DNA of 64,000 nt from Bacillus multifaciens (GTDB lineage Bacteria > Bacillota > Bacilli > Bacillales > Bacillaceae_G). The stretch's first letter is position 1, and each line of letters starts with the position of its first letter. Positions 35,837 to 44,533 of this stretch are shown here, in pieces. The notes beneath the pieces were generated by a model. It ran no database searches. It saw only the letters and a program-made list of their open reading frames with translations, and had not been told where the DNA came from. A program made the translations under genes and the position numbers. The stretch spans positions 25,933 through 89,932 of the forward strand of contig NZ_JAVBXD010000015.1 of assembly GCF_030756675.1 (NCBI RefSeq), written 5' to 3'.

Positions 35837-37912
35837 TTGAAAGTATGGAAATCTATTTTACTTTGGGGTGTGATTGTGGCTTTAGGGGCAGCGGGATTTG
35901 CTGTGTTAGCACTATCTCGAGGTGAAACAATTAATGCGGTCTGGTTACTTGTTGCTGCTGTTTCTGTCTATGCTGTTGCGTATCGGTTTTATAGTAAATT
36001 TATTGCTAGAAAAGTTTTTGAATTGGATGAAAACCGAAAAACACCAGCAGAGCTTCTAAATGATGGAAAAGATTACGTTCCGACCAATAAATGGGTTTTA
36101 TTCGGACACCATTTTGCTGCGATTGCTGGAGCGGGTCCGTTAGTTGGTCCTATTTTAGCTGCACAGATGGGATATTTACCAGGAACACTTTGGATTATTG
36201 TTGGAGTTGTGTTAGCCGGAGCTGTTCAAGATTTCGTAATTTTGTTCGCATCTATGCGCCGCAACGGAAAATCACTTGGTGAAATGATTAAAGCAGAGAT
36301 TGGTCCTATAACAGGTTTTATTGCAATGATTGGTATTTTGGGCATTATGATTATTTTATTAGCGGTATTAGCTCTTGTTGTGGTAAAAGCACTTGTAGGA
36401 AGCCCGTGGGGAATGTTTACAATTGCAGCGACCATTCCAATTGCTATTTTAATGGGTGTATATATGCGTTATATTCGTCCAGGGCGTGTTGGAGAAGGTT
36501 CCGTTATCGGTATTATTTTACTTCTTTTATCGATTGTAGCAGGTCAATATGTAGCGGAGAATCCAGCACTTGCGACTATGTTTACATTTAAAGGTGAAAC
36601 AATTGCCATTATGTTAATTATTTATGGATTTATTGCTTCTGCGTTACCTGTTTGGTTATTACTTGCACCGCGTGATTATTTAAGTACGTTTTTAAAGATT
36701 GGAACAATTGCTGGTTTAGCGCTCGGCATCATCATTGTTGCACCAGATTTACAAATGCCAGCAGTTTCAAAATTTATTGATGGAACGGGTCCGGTATTCG
36801 CGGGGAATTTATTCCCATTTTTGTTTATTACAATTGCTTGCGGAGCTGTATCTGGTTTCCATGCACTTGTTTCTTCTGGTACAACTCCAAAAATGATAGA
36901 GCGAGAAGGACATGCACAGCCGATTGGTTACGGTGCTATGCTGATGGAATCATTCGTTGCAGCAATGGCAATGATTGCAGCTTGTGTACTAACGCCAGGT
37001 ATATACTTTGCAATAAATAGTCCGCCAGCAGTTATTGGAACGGATGTAACACAGGCAGCACAAGTAATTAGTTCTTGGGGATTTACTATAACGCCAAATG
37101 AATTGAAAGAGTTAGCTGCGAACGTTGGAGAACAAACGATATTATCTCGTACAGGCGGAGCACCGTCGTTCGCGATTGGGATGGCTCATATTTTTTCTCA
37201 AGTCATTGGTGGAAAAGCATTAATGGCATTTTGGTATCACTTTGCAATTTTATTTGAAGCTCTCTTTATCTTAACGACGATTGATGCAGGAACGCGTGTT
37301 GGTCGGTTTATGATTCAAGATATTTTAGGGCACGTCTATAAACCATTTGCAAAAACAGATTCAATGCTTTCCAATATTGTTGCAACAACACTTTGTGTAC
37401 TAGGATGGGGATATTTCTTATACCAAGGGGTAATTGATCCGCTTGGCGGTATTAATACATTATGGCCGCTCTTTGGAATTGCAAATCAAATGTTAGCTGG
37501 AATTGCATTATTACTTGGAACGACTGTTTTGTTTAAAATGGGAAAAAAGGCATACGTCTGGGTTACGCTCATTCCAACAACATGGTTACTGATTGTTACA
37601 ATGACAGCTGGCTATCAAAAGTTATTTCATGAAAATCCAAAGATCGGATTCCTTTCTCATGCAAAAGTGTTCCAAAGTGCGCTAGATAAAGGGAAACTAT
37701 TAGCACCAGCGAAAAATGTAGCACAGATGAAACAAATTATTCTTAATGATTATATTGATGCGGCGCTTTGTGGAATTTTTATGATTGTTGTAATTGCGGT
37801 ACTGATATCATCTATTAGAATATGGATACAAGTATTAAATAATAAAGCAACGCCTTTAAAAGAAGCAGCGTATGTTCCGCGTGATGAAAGCGAGGCACAA
37901 CATTATGCTTAA
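35837..37912 (+). CDS. cstA: carbon starvation protein CstA, peptide/pyruvate transporter
   Basis: Large membrane transporter, 691 aa with about 16-18 helices. Members import pyruvate (BtsT) or peptides (CstA) when carbon is short. Conserved N-terminal blocks: LNDGKDYVPTNKWVLFGHHFAAIAGAGPLVGP (read in parts: DYVPTNK, GHHFAAIAGAGP), GAVQDFVILFASMRRNGKSLG, and later SGFHALVSSGTTPKM and NTLWPLFGIANQMLAGIAL. The start is TTG at 35837 with AGGGGGGATT upstream; the nearby ATG at 35833 is in another frame. Behind an orphan LytTR regulator; the YbdD-like gene overlaps its end by 8 nt. Confidence 0.93.
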   Translation: MKVWKSILLWGVIVALGAAGFAVLALSRGETINAVWLLVAAVSVYAVAYRFYSKFIARKVFELDENRKTPAELLNDGKDYVPTNKWVLFGHHFAAIAGAGPLVGPILAAQMGYLPGTLWIIVGVVLAGAVQDFVILFASMRRNGKSLGEMIKAEIGPITGFIAMIGILGIMIILLAVLALVVVKALVGSPWGMFTIAATIPIAILMGVYMRYIRPGRVGEGSVIGIILLLLSIVAGQYVAENPALATMFTFKGETIAIMLIIYGFIASALPVWLLLAPRDYLSTFLKIGTIAGLALGIIIVAPDLQMPAVSKFIDGTGPVFAGNLFPFLFITIACGAVSGFHALVSSGTTPKMIEREGHAQPIGYGAMLMESFVAAMAMIAACVLTPGIYFAINSPPAVIGTDVTQAAQVISSWGFTITPNELKELAANVGEQTILSRTGGAPSFAIGMAHIFSQVIGGKALMAFWYHFAILFEALFILTTIDAGTRVGRFMIQDILGHVYKPFAKTDSMLSNIVATTLCVLGWGYFLYQGVIDPLGGINTLWPLFGIANQMLAGIALLLGTTVLFKMGKKAYVWVTLIPTTWLLIVTMTAGYQKLFHENPKIGFLSHAKVFQSALDKGKLLAPAKNVAQMKQIILNDYIDAALCGIFMIVVIAVLISSIRIWIQVLNNKATPLKEAAYVPRDESEAQHYA

Positions 37913-38108
37913 AACAGTAATTAGCATGTGGGGATATCGAAAACAATTTATTAGTTTGCTTGTTGGTGTACCAAGTTATGAAAAGTATGTTGCGCATATG
38001 AAACAACACCATCCAAATGAGCAAGTATTATCTCGAAAACAATTTTTTGCTGAAGCGCAAGAAGCAAGATTTAATGCAAAAGGTGGTAAAGTTTCGAGAT
38101 GTTGTTAG
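37905..38108 (+). CDS. YbdD/YjiX family small protein, CstA partner
   Basis: 67 aa. It matches the YbdD/YjiX (DUF466) family that accompanies CstA/BtsT transporters: GVPSYEKYVAHMKQHHP, then FFAEAQEARFNAKGG, and the terminal CC. These small proteins are thought to assist the transporter. The ATG lies inside the last codons of cstA (8-nt overlap), so translation is coupled. A longer reading frame begins earlier inside cstA, but the family starts at this methionine. Confidence 0.88.
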   Translation: MLKTVISMWGYRKQFISLLVGVPSYEKYVAHMKQHHPNEQVLSRKQFFAEAQEARFNAKGGKVSRCC

Positions 38109-38118
38109 CGAGGTTATA

Positions 38119-38150
38119 GTGAAAAAAGGGCGGGGTTTCGCTCTTTTTTT
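38119..38150 (+). terminator. terminator after cstA-ybdD
   Basis: AAAAAAGGGCG / CGCTCTTTTTT (G-T wobbles) with a GGGTTT loop, then T-run. Confidence 0.7.
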
Positions 38151-38157
38151 GTTTGAA

Positions 38158-38173
38158 AGTTTCACGTGAAACA
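38158..38173. other. candidate parS (ParB/Spo0J site), intergenic
   Basis: AGTTTCACGTGAAACA matches TGTTTCACGTGAAACA at 15 of 16 positions. Second such site in the window, 31 kb from the one in walK. Confidence 0.82.
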
Positions 38174-38275
38174 TCTAGAAAAAATGTTTGGGAGTTATAG
38201 GGATATAATATACAATAATAAGTAAGAAAGGGATGAGTTTTTTTGTAAAGGTTAGGTTGTAGAAAGGCCAGGTAT

Positions 38276-39322
38276 ATGTTTATGCTAGACGATCTATTTA
38301 TTAATACAACTATTATTCTTTCCTTTATTTTTGTTGGAGGTCAACTTTTAAAAAATATTTCATTAAAAGAGCCATTATCCTTTGAAGTGAAATGTTTTGT
38401 TGGTATTATAACGGGTGCTTTAGGTGCTCTGCTTATAAAGTTTGGTGTTCGAATTGAGGATGTAATGTTAGATTTACGATATCTTGCGGTTATATTAGCG
38501 GCTATTATTGGTGGGCCTATTGCAAGTTTACTATCCGCTAGCATTCTCTTAATTGCACGTTTGTTGTTTACAGATTATTCAATGGTTCCATCTGTATATG
38601 TTCTTGTACTAACAGGTATAGGATGTGCTCTTATTTCAACATTTCGCATTCCAATGTTAAAAAAATGGGTATGGTTGCATGTTTATTGCTTAACAATTTC
38701 ATCGATTGTGATTTATTTTGTTTTTCAAGATGTTTTTGTATTAAACCTATACTTACTTATTAGCATCATGATAGGATATATTACTTTCTTAAGCGCACAT
38801 TATGTTTTGCAATCAAACGAGTTGTTTCATGTAATGAAACAGCAAGCAACGATAGATGCATTAACAGGGCTTGGGAATGTACGTAAGTTTGATACAGAAT
38901 TGAATAGACATATTGAAGATAAGAAAAGCGATGAAAGGTCGCTCTGTTTATTGTTAGTAGATATTGATCATTTCAAGCATGTGAATGATAAGCATGGGCA
39001 TCCTGCAGGTGATGAAGTTTTACAGCAAATAGGAGCAATTTTGAAGAATAGTTCTCCATTTCCGCATTTAGTGTTCCGGAAAGGTGGGGAAGAATTTGCT
39101 TTATTGTTACCAAATTCAACATTACAGTTCGCTATAGATATAGGGGAAAAAATTCGGACAGATGTAGAGAAACATGTGTTTCGATTGCAAAATAATAGTT
39201 GTATACATATCACGATTTCAGTAGGTACTTCCATTTATAAAGATTCACCACAAGAGTTTATTCAACTTGCAGATGATGCATTGTATTCTTCTAAACGAAA
39301 TGGTAGAAATCGTGTCTCATAA
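38276..39322 (+). CDS. membrane diguanylate cyclase, 5TMR-GGDEF
   Basis: Probably makes c-di-GMP. 348 aa: six hydrophobic segments in the first 185 residues matching the 5TMR-LYT sensor module (IGGPIASLLSASILLIARLLF), then a GGDEF domain with DALTGLGNVRKFD, LLVDIDHFKHVNDKHGHPAGDEVL and the active-site loop RKGGEEFALLLP. GGEEF is a competent form. The product-inhibition RxxD motif just before the active site is not present. The start at 38276 (MFMLDD) is favoured; a second Met lies two codons later. Stands alone between cstA and pdxK. Confidence 0.9.
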   Translation: MFMLDDLFINTTIILSFIFVGGQLLKNISLKEPLSFEVKCFVGIITGALGALLIKFGVRIEDVMLDLRYLAVILAAIIGGPIASLLSASILLIARLLFTDYSMVPSVYVLVLTGIGCALISTFRIPMLKKWVWLHVYCLTISSIVIYFVFQDVFVLNLYLLISIMIGYITFLSAHYVLQSNELFHVMKQQATIDALTGLGNVRKFDTELNRHIEDKKSDERSLCLLLVDIDHFKHVNDKHGHPAGDEVLQQIGAILKNSSPFPHLVFRKGGEEFALLLPNSTLQFAIDIGEKIRTDVEKHVFRLQNNSCIHITISVGTSIYKDSPQEFIQLADDALYSSKRNGRNRVS

Positions 39323-39358
39323 AAAATAAAGTCGTCACTAATGACGACTTTATTTTTT
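39322..39358 (+). terminator. terminator of the GGDEF gene
   Basis: AAAATAAAGTCGTCA / TGACGACTTTATTTT with a CTAA loop. The bcr1-like repeat begins at its T-run. Confidence 0.92.
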
Positions 39359-39632
39359 ATCCCGCATTAACGAGCAGTAATACTCCCACCTCAAAATTCG
39401 GCGAAAGTAATGTCCAGCTCCAGTGGCTAGAATGTTCGGTGGCTTCGCTTCTTCCTACGAGGTAAAAAGCACCTCTACGTCAGAAGCTCCATCCCCCTCA
39501 TATTCTGAACGAGCCACTTCCGCTTTTCTTAAGAAGTTAGGTGGGAGATAAACTGCCCGTAAAAGCCCGATTGGTTCAACTAATAATCAGTGGGGGATGA
39601 AGAAAACCCCCACTGATTAAAGTTTCACTTTA
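39355..39632. repeat. bcr1-like repeat, longest copy
   Basis: About 278 bp. Ends match the copy at 20285. Between them is additional sequence including CCACCTCAAAATTCGGCG, AGTAATGTCCAGCTCC and a small CGAGGT-CACCTCT hairpin. The final TTTCACTTTAT supplies the stop codon of pdxK on the minus strand, and the adjacent AATCAGTGGGGG / CCCCCACTGATT hairpin lies right after that stop. Confidence 0.8.
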
Positions 39633-40454
39633 TAAAAGTTCTTTTCCAGCACAAAACTTACGGTATGCACCGTGATGTGTTGGTCCTACATATTCATTTA
39701 ATTTGAAAGAATGAAGAATCGCAGCTGTAATAAATTCTTTTGCTACTTGAACAGCTTCTTTTACAGATTTTCCTTTTGCTAGTTCTGCTGTAATTGCAGC
39801 AGCGTATGTACAACCTGCGCCGTGTGTATATGTTGTTTCAATCTTTTCAGATTCTAAAATATCAAATGTTTCTCCATCGTATAATAAATCAATTGCTTTT
39901 TCTGTTCCTAGTTTGCTGCCGCCTTTAATCAGTACATATTTTGCCCCTAAAGCATGGATTTTTTCAGCGGCCTGCTTCATATCTTCAAGTGAGTTAATTT
40001 TAACACCGCTTAGCTGATACGCTTCAAATAAGTTTGGTGTTACAATTAAAGCTTTTGGAACGAGTTTGTCACGCAAGCAGTCATTCGTTTCTGGATGAAG
40101 TGCTTCATCTGCGCCCTTACATACCATAACTGGGTCTATTACTACGTTTTGTAGATTATGCTTCTCAATTGTTTCAGCAACAAGTTCAATAATTTCAACA
40201 GAGCCAAGCATACCTGTTTTTAATGCATCAACGCCAACGCCTTCAATTGTTGTTTCTAATTGTGGTTTTAATGTAGACGCTGGAATTGGGAACACGTTAT
40301 GTGCCCAGCCGTTATGCGGATCCATCGTTACGATTGTCGTAAGAGCTGTCATACCGTATACACCAAGCTCTTGGAATGTTTTTAAGTCTGCTTGCATACC
40401 AGCGCCGCCGCTTGTATCCGATCCAGCAATTGTAAGTGCTTTATTTAATGACAT
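39630..40454 (-). CDS. pdxK: pyridoxal/pyridoxine kinase, ThiD family
   Basis: Ribokinase-fold kinase of the ThiD type, 274 aa. In Bacillus the origin-proximal ThiD-like enzyme acts as PdxK, phosphorylating pyridoxal, and can also use hydroxymethylpyrimidine. Motifs: AGSDTSGGAGMQADLKTF, the TIVTMDP and KTGMLGS segments, VIDPVMVCKG, TPNLFEAYQLSG, and the anion-hole/catalytic THGAGCTYAAAI. CAAGGGGGC precedes the ATG. Single gene. ThiD proper cannot be excluded from sequence alone. Confidence 0.88.
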   Translation of the reverse strand: MSLNKALTIAGSDTSGGAGMQADLKTFQELGVYGMTALTTIVTMDPHNGWAHNVFPIPASTLKPQLETTIEGVGVDALKTGMLGSVEIIELVAETIEKHNLQNVVIDPVMVCKGADEALHPETNDCLRDKLVPKALIVTPNLFEAYQLSGVKINSLEDMKQAAEKIHALGAKYVLIKGGSKLGTEKAIDLLYDGETFDILESEKIETTYTHGAGCTYAAAITAELAKGKSVKEAVQVAKEFITAAILHSFKLNEYVGPTHHGAYRKFCAGKELL

Positions 40455-40569
40455 TGTGAAAGCCCCCTTGGGTGATAGAATGAAAGTTACATTTTTAATT
40501 ATTATATCAATGATATGAGGAAGTACAAAGCGAAAAAAGAAAGTAGTTCAAGTATGTTCTATTTAACAA

Positions 40570-40612
40570 AACAAGCAGTACCAACGCTTTATAGCAGGAG
40601 TACTACTTGTTT
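40570..40612 (-). terminator. weak hairpin after the ClC gene
   Basis: On the minus strand: CAAGTAGTAC / GTACTGCTTG with G-T pairing, then TTTTGTT. Confidence 0.55.
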
Positions 40613-40616
40613 ATCT

Positions 40617-41858
40617 TTATACCATTTTCGCTTGTTCCTGCCCACTATGATTAGGAAGTGGAAATAGATTACCAATCATCGCAGCTCCAATCATTGGTAT
40701 CAATAAATTAATTGGGAAGAACATAAGTAATAATAATGTAATCGCGAGCGGTTTTCGTACTGCATAGCTTGAAATGGCTGTAGTGACAACGGCTACACAA
40801 GCAACTGGGTCTAACGGTATGACAGTAGCCACAGCATATCCAATACTTGCACCAGCAAATACAATTGGGAAAATATGTCCGCCACGCCAACCTGTACTTA
40901 AACAAACTGCCGTTACACATAATTTTAAAACTCCTGAAAGAAGCAGCATCCAAAATGATAATTCTGTCCACTCATGGACTAAGTCTTTTAATTGATGTTC
41001 CCCTGAAAACATTGTATAAGGCAGTAAAGTTCCTGCAATCCCTAAAAGAATGCCACCTATAACTCCTAACGTTACTTTATATTCTTGAAAAGGATGAACG
41101 ATTTTCTCCAGTATATGTTCTACCTTGAAATAAAAGTAGCCTACACCAGCTCCTATACAAATTAGAGGTAAAAAGGCAAGCCATTCATGGAGTGAGAAAG
41201 ACCCTTTCCCAAAATCAACAATAAAAGATCCTCGATTATCAAACTTACTAAGCAATAAATAAACAGAAAAACCAGCAAAAGTAGTAGCGAGATATACAAT
41301 GGTTTTTGTTGCTCTGGAGATTTCGTCAATTGGTTTATTCTCATTTTCACTAGGGGCTAAATAACCGAATAATGGTGCATTAAAAATAACACTTAAAGTA
41401 GCACCAATTCCAATTTCAGTTAATCCCTTCATTCCTTTTAAAGCAAAGTGAAAACGATCTCCAACCCACGTACAAAGTCCACCGATAATTCCAACAAGTG
41501 CTGCTTCCGGTCCTAAACTTGCACCAAATATTAAAACAATAATAGCCGTTAACGTAGATTTATGTACAAAACTATACTCAATTCTACCTGTTTTCTTATA
41601 TTCACCCATTACCTCTGGCATTAAACGTGGGTATGTACCAAAGCACTTTTGCGATAGTCCGACAAGAATACCACCAATTGTTGTTACAAAAATTGTGTAA
41701 TACGGTGGTAATGAAAATTCTTTCGGTAAATATCCCCAAATAAACTGAATTCCAGCATTTGTAGTAACTAAAAATAACCAGACTGTAGCACCAACTATAG
41801 CACCTAGAAACATACCGTACATGATAAGTAAAGAATGCATGCCTCTTCTAATCGTCAT
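40617..41858 (-). CDS. ClC family chloride channel or antiporter
   Basis: Polytopic membrane protein, 413 aa with 10-12 helices. ClC signatures: FGASLGPEAALVGIIGGL (the G-x-x-GP-E motif of helix N-terminus D/F) and GWRGGHIFPIVFAGASIGYA near the C-terminus, where the selectivity helix sits. The external gating Glu is retained in GPEAAL. Whether it is a channel or a Cl-/H+ exchanger cannot be told from sequence. GGAGGC precedes the ATG. Single gene; no CBS domains. Confidence 0.9.
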   Translation of the reverse strand: MTIRRGMHSLLIMYGMFLGAIVGATVWLFLVTTNAGIQFIWGYLPKEFSLPPYYTIFVTTIGGILVGLSQKCFGTYPRLMPEVMGEYKKTGRIEYSFVHKSTLTAIIVLIFGASLGPEAALVGIIGGLCTWVGDRFHFALKGMKGLTEIGIGATLSVIFNAPLFGYLAPSENENKPIDEISRATKTIVYLATTFAGFSVYLLLSKFDNRGSFIVDFGKGSFSLHEWLAFLPLICIGAGVGYFYFKVEHILEKIVHPFQEYKVTLGVIGGILLGIAGTLLPYTMFSGEHQLKDLVHEWTELSFWMLLLSGVLKLCVTAVCLSTGWRGGHIFPIVFAGASIGYAVATVIPLDPVACVAVVTTAISSYAVRKPLAITLLLLMFFPINLLIPMIGAAMIGNLFPLPNHSGQEQAKMV

Positions 41859-42430
41859 TTTTTATGCCTCCTTTATGTTATATGGTATCATGACAAATTT
41901 AGAGATTCTGATACGAGAATAATTATGCTTATATATGTTATGACTGCTCTTTTTACCATTTTTCACAAAAATTACTGAAGAGTAATTTATATAAAAGATA
42001 GAGAATTACCTATAGTGTTTAATATTAAATGGTTTATATGAATTTTATTTGAAAATAAAATGAAAAATGTGTAGTAGCGCAGCAATATAGCTATTAAGTT
42101 AAGTTTTTAATCCCCATAAAGAAAAAATATCACTTTATAATAAGTGATGTGGAAACATTTGTATAAGTAGTGTTGTGCAAAATATCATTTTCATGGTTAC
42201 CATAATGAATTAAATATAACTCTTTTATTTTACATAGTAAGTAAGTTTTTTTAAATGTATTTTTTGTCTTTAAATAGAACATTTCCTGTATTTTTTCAAA
42301 TTTATGGCCCTGTTTCATTTTTTTCATATAATAAATTCGTGTATATATGCTATTTGTGTATCTGGAAAGTGGTAGGTGGTAAAACCACGTTTTACGGTTT
42401 AGAGAAAAGTACAGAAGATAGGCGGGGCAG
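41859..42430. other. AT-rich non-coding gap
   Basis: About 570 bp upstream of the ClC gene with no supported gene. A 65-codon frame on the minus strand (42130-42327) has no ribosome binding site or recognisable motif. A small ATCACTT / AAGTGAT hairpin lies at about 42128-42147. Confidence 0.5.
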
Positions 42431-42482
42431 GTTTTCTGTCAGTGGGGGATGAAGAATCCCCCACTGATGGAGGTTTCATTTA
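42431..42482. repeat. bcr1-like repeat, end fragment
   Basis: ATCAGTGGGGGAT GAAG AATCCCCCACTGAT perfect hairpin followed by GGAGGTTTCATTTA, the end of the family. The last bases again form the stop codon of the neighbouring minus-strand gene (TTA at 42480-42482). Confidence 0.75.
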
Positions 42483-42854
42483 ATATTGACGAATAATCCC
42501 TTTAAAAGATCCTTCTAACACTTTTTTACCATTTTGATTAAAGCATTCTGCCTTTGAAACAGCAACAATTCGATCATCTTGTTTTTCATGATGAATCAGT
42601 GTGACTTCACATCGAACAGTATCTCCGGTGAAGACTGGGCGTAAGAAGGTAAGTTCTACATCTCTTGCAATAAAATTTAAATCGCCGCCAATTTTCGTAG
42701 GTAATGTTGCAACTAGTAATCCTTGTACCATTACGCGTCCATGTTCATCTGGAACAACATGATGCTCACCAGCATCACCAGAAATTTTGCTAAATAGTTC
42801 TACATCTTCTCTTGTAAATGATTTTTCAAAAGTTAAAACTTCCCCGACTTTCAT
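42480..42854 (-). CDS. MaoC-like hotdog dehydratase (PhaJ type)
   Basis: 124 aa single-hotdog protein of the MaoC-like dehydratase family; members hydrate enoyl-CoA, for example supplying (R)-3-hydroxyacyl-CoA. The hydratase-2-like region is SGDAGEHHVVPDEHGRVMVQGLL; the usual D-x-N-P-x-H is altered to D-A-G-E-H-H, though the catalytic-like Asp and His remain. C-terminal CEVTLIHHEK and GKKVLEGSFKG strands are typical. AGGAGG precedes the ATG. Substrate unknown. Confidence 0.82.
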   Translation of the reverse strand: MKVGEVLTFEKSFTREDVELFSKISGDAGEHHVVPDEHGRVMVQGLLVATLPTKIGGDLNFIARDVELTFLRPVFTGDTVRCEVTLIHHEKQDDRIVAVSKAECFNQNGKKVLEGSFKGIIRQY

Positions 42855-42994
42855 GTATTCATCGCCTCCTATTGGTTTATGAATGAGTTATCATTCATAC
42901 TTTAAATTTTACAGAATATTCTTTATTCGGTAAAGTTTAAAGCGTGAAATAGTGAAGGGGTCAATAAAATATTTCATGAACATTCAGAAAAATA

Positions 42995-43023
42995 TTGACA
43001 ATAGGAAATAGTTTCTATAAAAT
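42995..43023 (+). promoter_or_regulatory. metY-metA promoter
   Basis: Consensus TTGACA at 42995-43000, 17-nt spacer, TAAAAT at 43018-43023, about 19 nt before the riboswitch aptamer. Confidence 0.75.
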
Positions 43024-43041
43024 CATCGGTAATTGCATAAG

Positions 43042-43208
43042 TCTTATCAAGAATAGGTGGAGGGAACGGGCCCTATGAAACCTTGGCAACAGCCGTAAAT
43101 CGGAATTGTGCCAAATCCTGCAGGTATTTCCTGAAAGATAAGAAAGGCTACATGGCGGGCGTTTATCTAAACTGCTTCTTTCTTATTTAGGAAAGAAGCA
43201 GTTTTTTT
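43042..43208 (+). ncRNA. SAM-I (S-box) riboswitch with terminator
   Basis: Aptamer 43042-43143: P1 arms TCTTATC and GATAAGA, conserved core AGGTGGAGGGAA, GAAACCTTGGCAACA and TGCCAAATCCTGCAG. The expression platform is a perfect 14-bp terminator AAACTGCTTCTTTC / GAAAGAAGCAGTTT at 43169-43204 with a T-run. The 3' side of P1 and following bases (ATAAGAAAG) can pair instead with CTTTCTTAT of the terminator, a classical antiterminator. High SAM should stop transcription of metY-metA. Confidence 0.97.
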
Positions 43209-43237
43209 ATTTTCTATAAAGGGAAGGAGATTGAGAA

Positions 43238-44533
43238 ATGGGAGAATCATGGGGAAAAGGAACGATTTGTGTGCAAGGTGGCTATTCGCCGAAAAATGGT
43301 GAGCCGCGTGTTTTGCCGCTTTATCAAAGCACGACGTATAAATACGATACTTCCGATGATTTAGCAGCTCTCTTTAATCTGGAGGCAGAAGGATATATTT
43401 ATACACGTATTGGGAACCCGACGCTTGCGGCCTTTGAGCAAAAGTTGACAGAGTTAGAAGGCGGCGTTGGTGCAGTTGCAACGGCATCAGGGCAGGCTGC
43501 GATTATGCTAGCGGTATTAAATATTTGTGGCAGCGGCGATCACTTGCTCTGCTCATCGACAGTATATGGAGGTACATTTAATTTATTTGCTGTTAGCCTT
43601 AAGAAGCTTGGGATTGAGGTCACGTTCTTTAATCCAAACTTATCTTCTGATGAAATCGTTGCTCTCGCAAATGAGAAAACAAAACTTGTGTATGCGGAGT
43701 CGCTTGGGAATCCAGCGATGAATGTACTGAATTTTAAAGAGTTTTCTGAGGTAGCAAAAGAGCTTGGAGTGCCGTTTATTGTGGATAATACATTAGCGAC
43801 GCCATATTTATGCCATGCATTTGAACATGGTGCAAACATTGTTGTTCATTCTACAACGAAATATATCGATGGTCATGCAAGTTCATTAGGTGGCATTGTA
43901 ATTGATGGAGGGAATTTCGATTGGAGTAAATTTCCTGAATTTGTTGAACCAGATCCAAGCTATCATGGTGTAAGTTATGTGGAAAAGTTCGGGCCAGCGG
44001 CATACATTGCGAAGGCACGTGTACAGTTATTAAGGGACTATGGAAACTGTATGAGTCCATTCAATGCGTACGTAAGCAATATTGGCTTAGAAACATTGCA
44101 TCTTCGCATGGAGCGTCATAGTCAAAATGCACTAGCTGTTGCGCAGTGGTTATCACAGCATGAACGCATTGAGTGGGTCAATTATCCTGGACTTCAAAAT
44201 AATGAAAGTTATGCATTGGCACAAAAATATTTACCGAAAGGTGCGAGCGGTGTTCTAACGTTTGGAGTAAAAGGAGGCATTGAATCTGCTAAACAGTTTA
44301 TTGGTGATGTGAAGCTTGCCGCGTTGGTAACACATGTTGCAGATGCAAGAACTTGTGTTATTCATCCTGCAAGCACAACGCATCGTCAGCTTACAGAAGA
44401 GCAGCAGCATTTGGCGGGTGTAACACCTGATTTAATTCGACTATCGGTTGGTATTGAAGATGCGGCGGATATTATTGCTGATTTAGGGGCAGCACTTTCT
44501 GGAGGAAAACGGTATGCCGATCATCATTGCTAA
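43238..44533 (+). CDS. metY: O-acetylhomoserine sulfhydrylase, PLP-dependent
   Basis: Cys/Met-metabolism PLP enzyme making homocysteine from O-acetylhomoserine and sulfide; 431 aa, the MetY length (MetB and MetC are near 380). Motifs: YSRxGNPT-like [32 protein letters not shown], and PLP-Lys in [14 protein letters not shown]-terminal [18 protein letters not shown] and LSVGIED. Behind a SAM-I riboswitch and overlapping metA by 20 nt. The adjacent MetA type is acetyl-specific, which fits MetY. Confidence 0.95.
   Translation: MGESWGKGTICVQGGYSPKNGEPRVLPLYQSTTYKYDTSDDLAALFNLEAEGYIYTRIGNPTLAAFEQKLTELEGGVGAVATASGQAAIMLAVLNICGSGDHLLCSSTVYGGTFNLFAVSLKKLGIEVTFFNPNLSSDEIVALANEKTKLVYAESLGNPAMNVLNFKEFSEVAKELGVPFIVDNTLATPYLCHAFEHGANIVVHSTTKYIDGHASSLGGIVIDGGNFDWSKFPEFVEPDPSYHGVSYVEKFGPAAYIAKARVQLLRDYGNCMSPFNAYVSNIGLETLHLRMERHSQNALAVAQWLSQHERIEWVNYPGLQNNESYALAQKYLPKGASGVLTFGVKGGIESAKQFIGDVKLAALVTHVADARTCVIHPASTTHRQLTEEQQHLAGVTPDLIRLSVGIEDAADIIADLGAALSGGKRYADHHC

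Noticed and set aside
42130-42327. Minus-strand frame of 65 codons in the gap before the ClC gene
   Set aside because: AT-rich low-complexity composition, no ribosome binding site, no family resemblance.
43238-44533. Cystathionine gamma-synthase (MetB/MetI) as identity
   Set aside because: Length of 431 aa and the acetyl-type MetA next to it fit O-acetylhomoserine sulfhydrylase better.
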